Part shown: positions 16,446-25,767 of the stretch, one piece after another
Layout: each line of letters begins with the position of its first letter
Position numbering within the stretch: the stretch's first letter is position 1
Source of the DNA: CAUPWF01 sp963515125
GTDB lineage: Bacteria > Bacillota > Clostridia > Lachnospirales > Lachnospiraceae
Assembly: GCA_052116865.1 (NCBI GenBank)
Contig: JBQKKG010000005.1
Location: 62,001-126,000, forward strand
Direction of reading: 5' to 3'
Length of the DNA stretch: 64,000 bases
Program-made: the position numbers and the translations under genes
Notes under the pieces: generated by a model
The model's database searches: none
The model's input: only the letters and a program-made list of their open reading frames with translations
Told to the model about the DNA's origin: nothing

Positions 16446-18686
16446 ATGCCGATAGTATTTCATGAATCATCTAGGGAATTCCATCTGTATAATAAAGAAA
16501 TAAGCTATTTGTTCAAAATTATTGATAATGAACAATTGGGACAATTATATTATGGAAAACGTTTAACAGATAGAGAGGAATTTAGCCATTTATTTGAGAC
16601 TGCAAGGCGAGACATGGCTCCCTATACATTTGAAGGAGATATAAAATTTACATTAGAACATATTAAGCAGGAATATCCAACATTTGGATGCGGGGATATG
16701 CGGTATCCAGCTTATGAAATAGAGCGGGAAAATGGAAGTAAAGTAGTTGAATTTCAGTATAGAGCACACCAAATTTTTAGCGGGAAAAAAGCACTGGATG
16801 GATTGCCTGCAACCTATACAGAAGATACATGCGAAGCCACTTCACTTGAAGTTACGTTAGAGGATGCGAGTATTAAAACAACGATGCACTTGCTGTATAC
16901 AATCTATGAAGATAGGCCGGTAATTACCAGAAGTGTGAGGTTCTCTTACGAAGGGGGAGATAGTATCACTTTATTATCAGCTATGAGTAGCTGTGTAGAT
17001 CTTCCAGACAAAGACTATGAAATGTTAGAGTTGGCAGGTGCATGGTCACGTGAAAGAGGCGTAAGAAGTAGGCCATTGGAGTATGGAATACAAGGGATAT
17101 ATAGTATGCGAGGCTGTAGCAGCTATCAATATAATCCGTTTGTAGCTTTAAAAAGAAAAGATACAGATGAATGCTCGGGAGAGGTCTATGCTTTTAGTTT
17201 TGTCTATAGTGGCAACTTTTTGGCCCAAGTAGAAGTAGATAACTATGATGTGACCAGAGTACTTGTAGGCATTCATCCAAATGGATTTCGATGGAAATTA
17301 CAAAGTGGAGAAAGCTTTCAAACACCAGAAGTAGTTATGGTGTATTCGGATCAAGGACTGAATAAGATGAGTCAAGTGTTCCATCAATTATACAGAACCA
17401 GATTGGCTAGAGGAATATGGAGGGACAAAGAAAGACCAATCCTTATTAACAATTGGGAAGCTACATATTTTGACTTTGATGAACAAAGATTATTAGAACT
17501 GGCACAACAAGCAAAAGATCTGGGAATTGAATTATTTGTCATGGACGATGGCTGGTTTGGAAAACGCAATAATGACAAGTCTTCCTTGGGGGATTGGTAT
17601 CCAAATCTAGAGAAGCTCCCTCATGGAGTGACAGGATTAGCAGAGAAGATAAGAAAAATAGGAATGAAATTTGGCATATGGATTGAACCAGAGATGGTGA
17701 ATAAGGACAGTGAATTATTTAGGCAACATCCAGAATGGGTGCTAGCAGAGCAGGGAAAAAATATGTGCCATAGTCGACACCAATATATTTTAGATTTTTC
17801 CAAGGAAGAAGTAGTGCAATATATATATGAACAAATTGCGCCTATCTTACAGGAAGCCCAAGTTTCTTATGTAAAATGGGATATGAATCGTACATTTTCA
17901 GAAGTATTTTCTAATGGAAATGATTCGGTATATCAAGGAAAAGTATGCCACAGATATATATTAGGTGTATATAGATTATATGAACGATTTATCGCAGATT
18001 TTCCTAATATACTATTTGAATCCTGTGCTAGTGGAGGGGCGCGATTTGATCCTGGCATGTTATACTATGCACCTCAAGGCTGGGTATCTGATAATACCGA
18101 TGCAATAGACAGATTAAAAATCCAGTATGGAACTTCTTACGTATATCCGCTTAGCAGTATGGGGAGTCATGTATCTGCTTCGCCGAACCACCAGACAAGA
18201 AGAAATACACCAATAGAGACGAGAGCAAATGTTGCATATTTTGGAACATTTGGATATGAATTGGACCTACAACGTGTAGATGCATTGGATATCGATAAGA
18301 TGAAGCAACAGGTAATGTACATGAAGAAAAACAGAAAACTAATTCAACAAGGGACATTCTACCGGTTATCTAGTCCTTTTGAACATAATATTAGTGCATG
18401 GATGGTTGTTTCAGAAGATCAAAAAAGAGCATTAGTTGGGTATTATCGTGTTCTACAACCGGTCAATATTGGATATCAAAAAATAAAATTGCAAGGGTTA
18501 CTGCCGGACAAAAAGTATCAAATAGTAGGGAGAGAGGGATATTATTATGGGGATGAACTACTACAAAGTGGTTTAATTACATCCGATCATGCTTCCGGAG
18601 TACTTGGAGAACAAGAAGAGATACAAGGAGATTACATGTCACGCATATTTGAAATTACTATGGTAGACGAGAGGAAAATCATATGA
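16446..18686 (+). CDS. alpha-galactosidase, GH36
   Basis: A 746-residue cytoplasmic enzyme that cleaves alpha-1,6-galactosides such as melibiose and raffinose by a retaining mechanism. An N-terminal beta-sandwich (1-320) precedes the TIM barrel, which starts near LINNWEATYFDF. Catalytic nucleophile Asp lies in VKWDMNR (about 480) and the acid/base Asp in SDNTDAIDR (about 540). FVMDDGWFGKR, IEPEMVN and ESCASGG are further GH36 signatures. AAAGGAG precedes the ATG. Its TGA overlaps the GH4 ATG (ATGA), so both are translated from one transcript. Confidence 0.95.
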   Translation: MPIVFHESSREFHLYNKEISYLFKIIDNEQLGQLYYGKRLTDREEFSHLFETARRDMAPYTFEGDIKFTLEHIKQEYPTFGCGDMRYPAYEIERENGSKVVEFQYRAHQIFSGKKALDGLPATYTEDTCEATSLEVTLEDASIKTTMHLLYTIYEDRPVITRSVRFSYEGGDSITLLSAMSSCVDLPDKDYEMLELAGAWSRERGVRSRPLEYGIQGIYSMRGCSSYQYNPFVALKRKDTDECSGEVYAFSFVYSGNFLAQVEVDNYDVTRVLVGIHPNGFRWKLQSGESFQTPEVVMVYSDQGLNKMSQVFHQLYRTRLARGIWRDKERPILINNWEATYFDFDEQRLLELAQQAKDLGIELFVMDDGWFGKRNNDKSSLGDWYPNLEKLPHGVTGLAEKIRKIGMKFGIWIEPEMVNKDSELFRQHPEWVLAEQGKNMCHSRHQYILDFSKEEVVQYIYEQIAPILQEAQVSYVKWDMNRTFSEVFSNGNDSVYQGKVCHRYILGVYRLYERFIADFPNILFESCASGGARFDPGMLYYAPQGWVSDNTDAIDRLKIQYGTSYVYPLSSMGSHVSASPNHQTRRNTPIETRANVAYFGTFGYELDLQRVDALDIDKMKQQVMYMKKNRKLIQQGTFYRLSSPFEHNISAWMVVSEDQKRALVGYYRVLQPVNIGYQKIKLQGLLPDKKYQIVGREGYYYGDELLQSGLITSDHASGVLGEQEEIQGDYMSRIFEITMVDERKII

Positions 18687-20002
18687 TAAAGATCACATTT
18701 TTAGGTGCCGGAAGTACCATATTTGCAAGGAACGTTTTGGGAGATTGTATGTGCTCCTCTATTCTTTGCGAAAGTGAAATTGCTTTGTATGACATTGATG
18801 GAAAACGTTTACAAGATTCAGAAACCATCTTAAGAGCAATTAATACAAATGTAAATCATGAAAAGGCAAAAATCCGTACCTATCTTGGAGTGGAAAATAG
18901 AAAAGAAGCATTGCGTAATGCAGATTTTGTAGTGAATGCAATACAAGTAGGAGGGTATGATCCGTGTACAATTACTGATTTTGAGGTTCCTAAAAAATAC
19001 GGGCTACGACAAACGATTGCTGACACATTAGGAATAGGTGGAATTATGAGAGGCCTTAGAACCATACCAGTTATGGACGAAATCGCAAGGGATATTTTAG
19101 AAGTGTGTCCAGATGCCTGGTTCTTAAATTATACGAACCCAATGGCAATTCTTACAGGATATATGCTTCGTTATACCAAAGTGAAGACGATTGGCTTGTG
19201 TCATAGTGTACAGACCTGTTCCAAAGACTTGCTTGAAGAATTGGGAATGAATGACAAGATAGAGGGAAGAAGAGAAGTAATTGCAGGGATTAATCATATG
19301 GGCTGGCTGTTAGAAATCAAAGATCGTGACGGAGTGGATTTATACCCTGAAATTCGAAGGAGAGCAATAGAAAAAAACGATACAGAAAAACATAAGGATA
19401 TGGTTAGATTTGAATATATTCGAAATTTTGGGTACTATTGTACGGAGTCTAGTGAACATAATGCAGAATATAATGCGTTCTTCGTAAAAGCAAGATATCC
19501 AGAACTTATTGAAAAATACAATATTCCGTTGGATGAGTACCCAAGGAGATGTATAAAGCAAATCGCAGATTGGGAAAGGGAGAGGAATCGTATTTTCAAT
19601 CATGAAGCTATAAATCATACCCGATCTAAAGAATATGCATCGCGTATAATGGAAGCAATGGTTACAAATGAGCCATATAAGATTGGCGGAAACGTTCTAA
19701 ATCAAGGATTAATAGAAAATTTGCCTGTTGATGCCTGCGTGGAAGTGCCATGCATGGTTGATGGAAGTGGAATTGCACCGTGCCATATAGGACGACTTCC
19801 GATTCAACTGGCTGCCTTGAACATGACCAATATCAACACCCAATTATTAACAATTGAAGCAGCAGTGAAAAAAGATAGGGATTGTATCTATCAGGCAGCT
19901 ATGCTAGATCCACATACATCATCTGAATTAGATATTGCGGATATTAGAAGGATGTGTGATGAATTAATTGAAAGACACGGAGAATATATGAAAAATTATT
20001 AG
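18683..20002 (+). CDS. melA: alpha-galactosidase, GH4 (NAD- and Mn-dependent, MelA type)
   Basis: A 439-residue GH4 enzyme. The Rossmann opening is KITFLGAGSTIFARNVLGD; NYTNPMAI and the metal-binding GLCHSVQ (Cys and His ligands) and GINHMGWLLE are GH4 signatures, and the CHSVQ form points to alpha-galactosidase rather than phospho-glucosidase. GH4 works by NAD-assisted oxidation and elimination with Mn2+, quite unlike GH36. It overlaps the GH36 gene by four bases. Two alpha-galactosidases of unrelated mechanism in one operon suggest complementary substrates or redox states, which is inference. Confidence 0.92.
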   Translation: MIKITFLGAGSTIFARNVLGDCMCSSILCESEIALYDIDGKRLQDSETILRAINTNVNHEKAKIRTYLGVENRKEALRNADFVVNAIQVGGYDPCTITDFEVPKKYGLRQTIADTLGIGGIMRGLRTIPVMDEIARDILEVCPDAWFLNYTNPMAILTGYMLRYTKVKTIGLCHSVQTCSKDLLEELGMNDKIEGRREVIAGINHMGWLLEIKDRDGVDLYPEIRRRAIEKNDTEKHKDMVRFEYIRNFGYYCTESSEHNAEYNAFFVKARYPELIEKYNIPLDEYPRRCIKQIADWERERNRIFNHEAINHTRSKEYASRIMEAMVTNEPYKIGGNVLNQGLIENLPVDACVEVPCMVDGSGIAPCHIGRLPIQLAALNMTNINTQLLTIEAAVKKDRDCIYQAAMLDPHTSSELDIADIRRMCDELIERHGEYMKNY

Positions 20003-20041
20003 AAATAAAATAACTACATAAGGTTTAGTACTGTTTTATGT

Positions 20042-20086
20042 TGCACTATCTGATCATTTTGTATTGTTCAGATAGTGCATTTTTTA
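20042..20086 (+). terminator. Rho-independent terminator
   Basis: Perfect twelve-base arms TGCACTATCTGA and TCAGATAGTGCA around a 14-base loop, then six T. Ends the alpha-galactosidase operon. Confidence 0.9.
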
Positions 20087-20162
20087 GTAATTAATATTTT
20101 ATATTAATATGTAATTGACAATAGTGTGCGACGTACAGTATAATAACGAAAGAGGTGATGTA

Positions 20163-20507
20163 ATGAGTAAAGAAAAAGAGATTATAGATTCGCTTAATCA
20201 GGAATTAAGAAGAGGTACATTGATTTTAAGTGTGCTTAGTCAGTTGAAAGAGGCAAAGTATGGATACGCTTTGGTACAGAGCTTGGAGCATAAAGGGTTT
20301 CCAATTGACCCGAATACGCTTTATCCATTGCTTAGAAGATTAGAAAAGCAAGGGCTACTGATTAGTGAATGGGAGATGGGAGAATCAAAACCAAGAAAGT
20401 ATTACCATAGAACGGCAATGGGAGATCAGGTCTATGTAACATTGAAGGAACAGTGGGATGATTTGTCTATACGTATGAATGAATTATTAAAGGGGGATTT
20501 GGTGTGA
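20163..20507 (+). CDS. PadR-family transcriptional regulator
   Basis: A 114-residue winged-helix protein. GTLILSVLSQLKEAKYGYALVQ and PNTLYPLLRRLEKQGLL, then RKYYHRTAMGD, are diagnostic of the PadR fold with its recognition helix and wing. AGAGGTGATGTA supplies the ribosome site for the ATG at 20163. It overlaps the following membrane-protein gene (GTGA), the usual pairing of PadR with HAAS-domain proteins, where PadR typically represses the pair. Ligand unknown. Confidence 0.9.
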   Translation: MSKEKEIIDSLNQELRRGTLILSVLSQLKEAKYGYALVQSLEHKGFPIDPNTLYPLLRRLEKQGLLISEWEMGESKPRKYYHRTAMGDQVYVTLKEQWDDLSIRMNELLKGDLV

Positions 20508-21565
20508 GCGATCAAGAGAGAGAATTAATGAACAGTTATATTTATGAAGTAATACGACGGGTTTCTCGTGCCCAAAGAGGAGAAATCCAATTAGAACTCC
20601 AAGAATTAATAGAAGATATGTATGAAGCAGAATCTGAAGGGAAGATGGAGCACATTTTGATGCAACTGGGAGATCCGAAAGAGTTTGCAAAAAAATATCG
20701 AGATGATATGCAGTGCCTGATTGGATTTGAATACTATGATAATTATAAGTGGGTACTTAAAATTGTATTAAGCTGCGTGGGAGGCTCTTTGATTCTTTCG
20801 GGAGTGGTGCAGCTATTTGCGCATACCAAGCAGGCACCCCAGGTTTTCTTATATGGTATGGAATTCATTTCTCAAATGATGGTAGCACTCATTACTGCAT
20901 TTGGAGCAGTAACGCTTGTATTTGCATTCCTAGAACGGAAGCAATGGAATGTTCAGATGAAGAAAGATAAGAAGTGGACGGTAAATGACTTATCAGATAA
21001 AGAAGTAATCTGGACGCCAAAGCAATTACAGCAAGTACCTGATAAGAAAAGTTTGATTAGCCGCGGGGACTGTATTGTTGGAATGGTATTTACGGCAATT
21101 TTTTCTGGGATATTAATTTTTGCACCACAATTTTTCGGTGTATGGACCGTCAAAGACAATGCGGTTAGCGTGATACCACTGTTTAATTTAAGAATCTGGC
21201 ATATAATATTGCCACTTTTATTGTTAAGTCTTGCAATAGGATTTGTAGATGAGGTAATAAAGTTAGTAGTCGGACACTATGGTATGATGGTTATGATTAG
21301 TAATATTATTTCAGGTGGGTTGCAGATTATTTTAGGTTTTCTTATTATCAAAGGTTTTCCCATATGGAATGCGAAGTTTGTAACTGAGTTTGAAGGAGTA
21401 TTTCATACGAAGATTACCAGCACAGGTGACCTGTTAGCTTACTGGAATACGGAATTTGTTAGCAACGTGATATTGGCAATTGTAGTAGGAGCAACCTTGC
21501 TTGAAATTGTTATAACCATTTATAAAACACTTCGTTATAGTAACGAGGTTCGTGTGATATATTAG
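20504..21565 (+). CDS. HAAS-domain membrane protein
   Basis: A 353-residue protein with a GTG start overlapping the padR stop. The first 70 residues form the helical HAAS signalling domain (SDQERELMNSYIYEVIRRV, RGEIQLELQELIEDMYE, LMQLGDPKEFAKKYR). Several hydrophobic segments follow (about 85-105, 118-145, 195-215, 235-260, 268-290, 325-345). HAAS proteins accompany PadR regulators and are thought to relay membrane signals to them; the actual role here is not known. Confidence 0.75.
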   Translation: MSDQERELMNSYIYEVIRRVSRAQRGEIQLELQELIEDMYEAESEGKMEHILMQLGDPKEFAKKYRDDMQCLIGFEYYDNYKWVLKIVLSCVGGSLILSGVVQLFAHTKQAPQVFLYGMEFISQMMVALITAFGAVTLVFAFLERKQWNVQMKKDKKWTVNDLSDKEVIWTPKQLQQVPDKKSLISRGDCIVGMVFTAIFSGILIFAPQFFGVWTVKDNAVSVIPLFNLRIWHIILPLLLLSLAIGFVDEVIKLVVGHYGMMVMISNIISGGLQIILGFLIIKGFPIWNAKFVTEFEGVFHTKITSTGDLLAYWNTEFVSNVILAIVVGATLLEIVITIYKTLRYSNEVRVIY

Positions 21566-21602
21566 TGTTTAACGAAAAAGTTATAAAAGTTATAAAAATC
21601 TC

Positions 21603-21633
21603 TTGACCTAGAGTTCACTCCAGATGATAAGAT
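21603..21633 (+). promoter_or_regulatory. MerR-family-type promoter before alcohol dehydrogenase
   Basis: TTGACC (21603-21608) and TAAGAT (21628-21633) are 19 bp apart instead of 17. The over-long spacer carries the dyad CTAGAGT-TC-ACTCCAG, with one mismatch. An over-spaced promoter with a GAGT/ACTC dyad is the hallmark of MerR-family control, and this form is close to what I recall of AdhR/NmlR-type aldehyde-responsive boxes. No merR gene is in the window. Confidence 0.65.
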
Positions 21634-21695
21634 AAACGATATCCAAGAGATGTGCCTGTCAAGGCAGAGCAAACAATAACAGGAGGGTTTTAACT

Positions 21696-22865
21696 ATGAA
21701 TTTTCAATATTATATTCCAACTAAAATTTTATTTGGTGCAGGGCAAGTGGCAAATTTGCATAAGGAAAAATTACCAGGGAAGAAGGCGCTAATTGTGATT
21801 TCCTCTGGGAAATCAACGCGTGCAAACGGCTATTTAAGCAAGGTAGAAGAACAGTTGACAAAAGCAAATGTATCCTTTGCAGTATTTGATAAGATTCTAC
21901 CAAATCCAATCAAAGATCATGTGATGGAAGGAGCTGCATTTGCCAAGGAGCAGGGCTGTGATTTCGTGATTGGTCTGGGAGGTGGAAGTAGTATTGATTC
22001 TGCAAAAGCCATCGCTGTCATGGCCACTAATAGCGGGGATTACTGGGATTATATCAGTGGTGGGTCTGGAAAGGGTCAGCCGGTACCGAATCATCCATTG
22101 CCGATTGTAGCGATTACAACAACTGCTGGGACAGGAACTGAGGCGGATCCTTGGACGGTAACGACGAAATCAGAGACAAATGAAAAGATAGGTTTTGGTT
22201 ACGAAGAGACCTTCCCAATACTTTCTATTGTTGATCCGGAACTTATGGCAACAGTTCCAAAGGATTTGACAGCATATCAAGGATTTGATGCCCTGTTTCA
22301 TAGTACAGAGGGATATATCAATAAGACGGCATATGTATTGAGTGATATGTATAGTTTAAAGGCAATTGAACTAATCGGGAAAAGTCTTCCAACAGCGGTT
22401 GCTCATGGAGATGATATACAAGCGAGGGAAGATGTAGCGTTAGCAAATACGTTGGCTGGAATGGTAGAGTCAACATCGGGGTGTACTTCTGAACATTCAT
22501 TAGAACACGTCTTAAGTGCATACCATCCGAGCTTACCACACGGGGCAGGATTAATTGCAATTAGCAAGGAATATTATACAGTCTTTGCCGAAAAACATGC
22601 ATGCGATGACCGAATGATTGATATGGCGAAAGCCCTTGGTAAAAAAGATGCTACCTGTGCTATGGACTTTGTAGATGCATTGGTGGAATTGCAGAAAGCT
22701 TGTAATGTAGATGATATTTGCTTATCTGCCTATGGAATTACAGAGGAAGAATTTGAGACCTTTGTAAGAGAGGCTAGGGATACAATGGGTGGATTGTTCC
22801 AAGTGGATCCAATGCCACTTAGTGATGACGATTGTATGCGAATCTTTAAAAAGTCTTTTCGATAA
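21696..22865 (+). CDS. iron-containing alcohol dehydrogenase
   Basis: A 389-residue group III alcohol dehydrogenase. The NAD(P)-binding region has GLGGGSSIDSAKAIAVMA; TTAGTGTEADP and DPELMATVPKDLTAYQGFDALFHSTE follow. Metal ligands are Asp near 195 (IVDPELM... DALFHS) and His in EHSLEHVLSAYHPSLPHGAG. It resembles butanol/propanediol-type dehydrogenases reducing aldehydes with NAD(P)H. A single-gene unit with AGGAGGG upstream, a MerR-type promoter 63 bp before the ATG and its own terminator, suggesting an aldehyde-stress or fermentation role. Confidence 0.92.
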   Translation: MNFQYYIPTKILFGAGQVANLHKEKLPGKKALIVISSGKSTRANGYLSKVEEQLTKANVSFAVFDKILPNPIKDHVMEGAAFAKEQGCDFVIGLGGGSSIDSAKAIAVMATNSGDYWDYISGGSGKGQPVPNHPLPIVAITTTAGTGTEADPWTVTTKSETNEKIGFGYEETFPILSIVDPELMATVPKDLTAYQGFDALFHSTEGYINKTAYVLSDMYSLKAIELIGKSLPTAVAHGDDIQAREDVALANTLAGMVESTSGCTSEHSLEHVLSAYHPSLPHGAGLIAISKEYYTVFAEKHACDDRMIDMAKALGKKDATCAMDFVDALVELQKACNVDDICLSAYGITEEEFETFVREARDTMGGLFQVDPMPLSDDDCMRIFKKSFR

Positions 22866-22952
22866 ATTTATATTGCGCGATAAGTTAATAGGTGATACAA
22901 TGCCTAAAGGGAATGAAGTACTCCCATAGTAGTAATACTAGAACCGCTATTT

Positions 22953-23000
22953 AGCTGATGACTTCTGTGATAAATAATCACAGGAGCATCAGCTTTTTTT
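22953..23000 (+). terminator. Rho-independent terminator
   Basis: AGCTGATG and CATCAGCT arms with an inner CTGTGA/TCACAG stem, followed by seven T. Closes the alcohol dehydrogenase transcript. Confidence 0.85.
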
Positions 23001-23019
23001 GTAAAAAGGAGGAAGAGGT

Positions 23020-24198
23020 ATGTTAACAAGTTTGGCGCTTATATTTTTATTGGGATTGATGCTGGGGGCAATCTTTCAGAAATTAAAATTGCCAAGTCTT
23101 ATGGGAATGATCTTAACAGGCATGATACTGAGTCCTTACGCTTTGGCGCTATTGGATGACTCTATCTTGTCAATTTCCGGAGATTTAAGGCAGTTGGCAT
23201 TGGTTATTATTCTAACAAGAGCAGGGCTTACATTGAATATAAGAGAACTTACAAAGGTAGGTAGGCCTGCAATACTTATGTGTTTTGTCCCAGCGTGTTT
23301 TGAGATTCTTGGCGTGGTTTTGATTGCACCTCGGGTGTTGGGGATTAGCATAATTGAGGCTGGAATTATGGGAAGTGTAATTGCGGCAGTTTCTCCAGCT
23401 ATCATTGTGCCTAGGATGATAAAGCTAATGGAGGAGGGGTATGGAAGAACTCATAGCATTCCACAATTACTATTGGCAGGCGCGTCTGTTGATGATGTAT
23501 TTGTCATAGTATTATTTACAGCATTTACATCACTGCAAACAGGTGGTAAAGTATCAATAGGCAAGTTCCTTCAGATTCCGGTGTCAATAGTAGTTGGTGT
23601 TATCGTAGGAATCGTTGTGGCAGGTCTGTTAATTAAACTTTTTGAAACCATTCATATGAGAGATTCTGTGAAAGTTCTAATAGTACTAAGCGCTTCATTT
23701 TTATTAATAGAATTGGAACACAGATTGGAAGGAGTAGTACCTATGTCAGGGCTTTTAGCCATTATGAGTGTAGGCGCTTTTCTGAATCAGAAGTATGATG
23801 TGTTAGCAGGCCGATTAGCGATTAAGTATAACCAATTATGGGTAGGGGCTGAAATATTACTGTTTGTATTAGTAGGTGCAACGGTAGATTTACAATATGC
23901 TTTTAGGGCTGGGGTAGCTGCCATTACAATAGTAATTGGCGCATTGATCATTCGAATGGTTGGAGTATCTATCTGCTTAATAAGAACTAAAATTACAAAA
24001 AAAGAACGAATCTTTTGTATGTTAGCGTATACTCCAAAAGCAACAGTTCAGGCTGCTATCGGCGGGGTACCATTAGCGATGGGACTAGCTTGTGGGCAGC
24101 AAGTATTGACAATCGCAGTTTTAGCAATATTAATTACGGCTCCATTTGGTGCAATTTGTATTGATAGGAGCTATGAACGATTATTAACGAAAGATTGA
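23020..24198 (+). CDS. cation/proton antiporter (CPA family)
   Basis: A 392-residue membrane protein with about 11-12 helices. It starts LTSLALIFLLGLMLGAIFQKL and has LGLMLGAIFQKLKLPSLMGM, GSVIAAVSPAIIVPRM and GASVDDVFVIVLFTAF, where the aspartate pair VDD is the expected ion-binding site. Homologous to KefB/NhaP-type Na+(K+)/H+ exchangers, but the RCK regulatory domain is absent. AGGAGGAAGAGG precedes the ATG. It is followed after 32 bases by a small Cys-rich gene. Ion specificity cannot be read from sequence. Confidence 0.85.
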   Translation: MLTSLALIFLLGLMLGAIFQKLKLPSLMGMILTGMILSPYALALLDDSILSISGDLRQLALVIILTRAGLTLNIRELTKVGRPAILMCFVPACFEILGVVLIAPRVLGISIIEAGIMGSVIAAVSPAIIVPRMIKLMEEGYGRTHSIPQLLLAGASVDDVFVIVLFTAFTSLQTGGKVSIGKFLQIPVSIVVGVIVGIVVAGLLIKLFETIHMRDSVKVLIVLSASFLLIELEHRLEGVVPMSGLLAIMSVGAFLNQKYDVLAGRLAIKYNQLWVGAEILLFVLVGATVDLQYAFRAGVAAITIVIGALIIRMVGVSICLIRTKITKKERIFCMLAYTPKATVQAAIGGVPLAMGLACGQQVLTIAVLAILITAPFGAICIDRSYERLLTKD

Positions 24199-24230
24199 GA
24201 AATTAGCAAAAGATAGGAAGTGTGGAAAAG

Positions 24231-24401
24231 ATGAATTGTGAAAGCTGTATCTATTATGTATACGATGAGGAATATGATTACTTTTCCTGTGAGCAAGATT
24301 TAGATGAGGATGAAATGATGAAGTTTGTAAAAGGTATGTTTCGAGAATGCCCTTATTATCGGTGCAACGATGATTATAGAATCGTAAGGCATCAAATGTA
24401 G
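24231..24401 (+). CDS. small Cys-rich protein (DUF6472-like)
   Basis: A 56-residue acidic protein beginning MNCESCIYYVYDEEYDYFSC and ending CPYYRCNDDYRIVRHQM. Five to six cysteines, arranged CxxC, C and C...C, suggest metal binding. It matches my recollection of the DUF6472 family, which is widespread in Lachnospiraceae and of unknown function. GGAAGTGTGG lies upstream. It sits between the antiporter and the EamA transporter and is probably co-transcribed with both. Confidence 0.75.
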   Translation: MNCESCIYYVYDEEYDYFSCEQDLDEDEMMKFVKGMFRECPYYRCNDDYRIVRHQM

Positions 24402-24424
24402 TATTGGTACAGACAGGGGGAAGT

Positions 24425-25282
24425 ATGAAAGCAAAATCTAATATGATATTGGCTATGATGATGTTTGGAACCATTGGAATATTTGTGAAAAATATTCCGT
24501 TATCATCCGGAGAAATTGCCCTTTTCAGGGCCGTTATTGCAGTGATAATATTAGGTCTATATAAATGGCTGCGAGGAGGGAAATTTTCCTTTCAAGAGAT
24601 GAAAAAAGAACTTGTACTACTATTTCTTTCAGGGGTAGCCATTGGATTTAATTGGATTTTATTATTTCAAGCATATAAATATACCACCGTTTCTCTTGCT
24701 ACATTGAGCTATTATTTTGCTCCTGTTATAGTCATGGTCATCTGTCCAATTGTATGGAAAGAAAAGTTAAAGAAATTACAGGTTTTATGTTTTATCATGG
24801 CCACACTAGGCTTAATACTGATTATTGGTGTAGACGGAATACATACTTCAGCAACTACGGTTATTGGAATTAGTTATGGATTAGGGGCAGCTATACTTTA
24901 TGGGAGTGTTATTATTTTAAATAAATTTATTCATCATATCACAGGCATCGACCGAACCATCATCCAGTTTGCAGCAGCCATTATAGTATTAGTACCATAC
25001 CTGTTAGGTACTACAGGGATTCACCTGTCTCGTGCTGGCGGAAAGGGTATTTTGAATCTATTGATTTTAGGAATAGTACATACTGGAATTGCATATTGCC
25101 TATATTTTTCTGCTGTCAAGGAAATGAAAGGGCAAGAGGTTGCTATTCTAAGCTATATTGATCCTTTCGTTGCAATTATATGTTCCGTAACAATGCTAGG
25201 TGAGACCATGAATATCGTTCAAGTAATTGGTGGAATTCTAATTTTAGGATTCACCTACTTAAATGAATGGAAACATAAATAA
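24425..25282 (+). CDS. EamA/DMT-family transporter
   Basis: A 285-residue membrane protein with ten helices in two EamA repeats (about 1-135 and 145-283). SGEIALFRAVIAVIILG and LYFSAVKEMKGQEVAILSY, and the final DPFVAIICSVTMLGE, are family hallmarks. AGGGGGA is well placed for the ATG at 24425; an in-frame TTG at 24404 is less likely. DMT carriers export or import metabolites such as amino acids; the substrate here is unknown. Confidence 0.88.
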   Translation: MKAKSNMILAMMMFGTIGIFVKNIPLSSGEIALFRAVIAVIILGLYKWLRGGKFSFQEMKKELVLLFLSGVAIGFNWILLFQAYKYTTVSLATLSYYFAPVIVMVICPIVWKEKLKKLQVLCFIMATLGLILIIGVDGIHTSATTVIGISYGLGAAILYGSVIILNKFIHHITGIDRTIIQFAAAIIVLVPYLLGTTGIHLSRAGGKGILNLLILGIVHTGIAYCLYFSAVKEMKGQEVAILSYIDPFVAIICSVTMLGETMNIVQVIGGILILGFTYLNEWKHK

Positions 25283-25305
25283 AACGATAGAAAAGGAGAT
25301 TGGAT

Positions 25306-25722
25306 ATGAATATTTTAGTTAGTGCCTGTCTGCTAGGTGTCCAGTGTAGGTATAAAGGGGATGGGCAATATTTGCCGGCATTAGAAAAATGGAAAGAAGA
25401 ACATCATCTGATACCCATATGTCCAGAAATATATGGTGGAATGCCAACACCAAGAGAGCCAGCGGAGCAACGGGATGGGAAAGTCATTACAAGAACTGGA
25501 GAAGATGTTACGGAATATTTCCAAAGAGGTGCACAAGAAGTTCTAAAACTGGCAAAATTCTATCAATGTGAGATGGCCATTTTGAAGGAGCGTAGTCCAT
25601 CATGTGGCTATCAAAAAGTGTACGATGGTACGTTTTCTTCTACGTTAGTAGATGGGAATGGCGTGTTAGCAGAACTGTTAGAAAAAGAAGGAATTACAAT
25701 CATCGGAGAATCGCAGGTGTAA
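25306..25722 (+). CDS. DUF523 family protein
   Basis: A 138-residue protein of the DUF523 family: NILVSACLLGVQCRYKGDG, PICPEIYGGMPTPREPAE, ILKERSPSCGYQKVYDGTF. Conserved cysteines in SACLLGVQCR, ICPE and SPSCG may bind a metal or cluster. AAGGAGATTGGAT precedes the ATG. Function is unknown. Its final GTG and TAA codons lie inside a 50-base perfect palindrome shared with the converging nagA gene. Confidence 0.85.
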   Translation: MNILVSACLLGVQCRYKGDGQYLPALEKWKEEHHLIPICPEIYGGMPTPREPAEQRDGKVITRTGEDVTEYFQRGAQEVLKLAKFYQCEMAILKERSPSCGYQKVYDGTFSSTLVDGNGVLAELLEKEGITIIGESQV

Positions 25723-25767
25723 AATAGGGACGGGGGCAATGCACATTGCCCCCGTCCCTATTTTACA
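25718..25767. repeat. 50-base perfect palindrome, bidirectional terminator
   Basis: Arms of 24 bases, identical in reverse complement, flank a central CA. The core GGGACGGGGGCAATG is flanked by A-rich and T-rich ends, so it works as a terminator in both directions. It contains the stop codons of DUF523 (plus) and nagA (minus). The same core recurs in the palindrome at 28304-28357. Confidence 0.9.
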
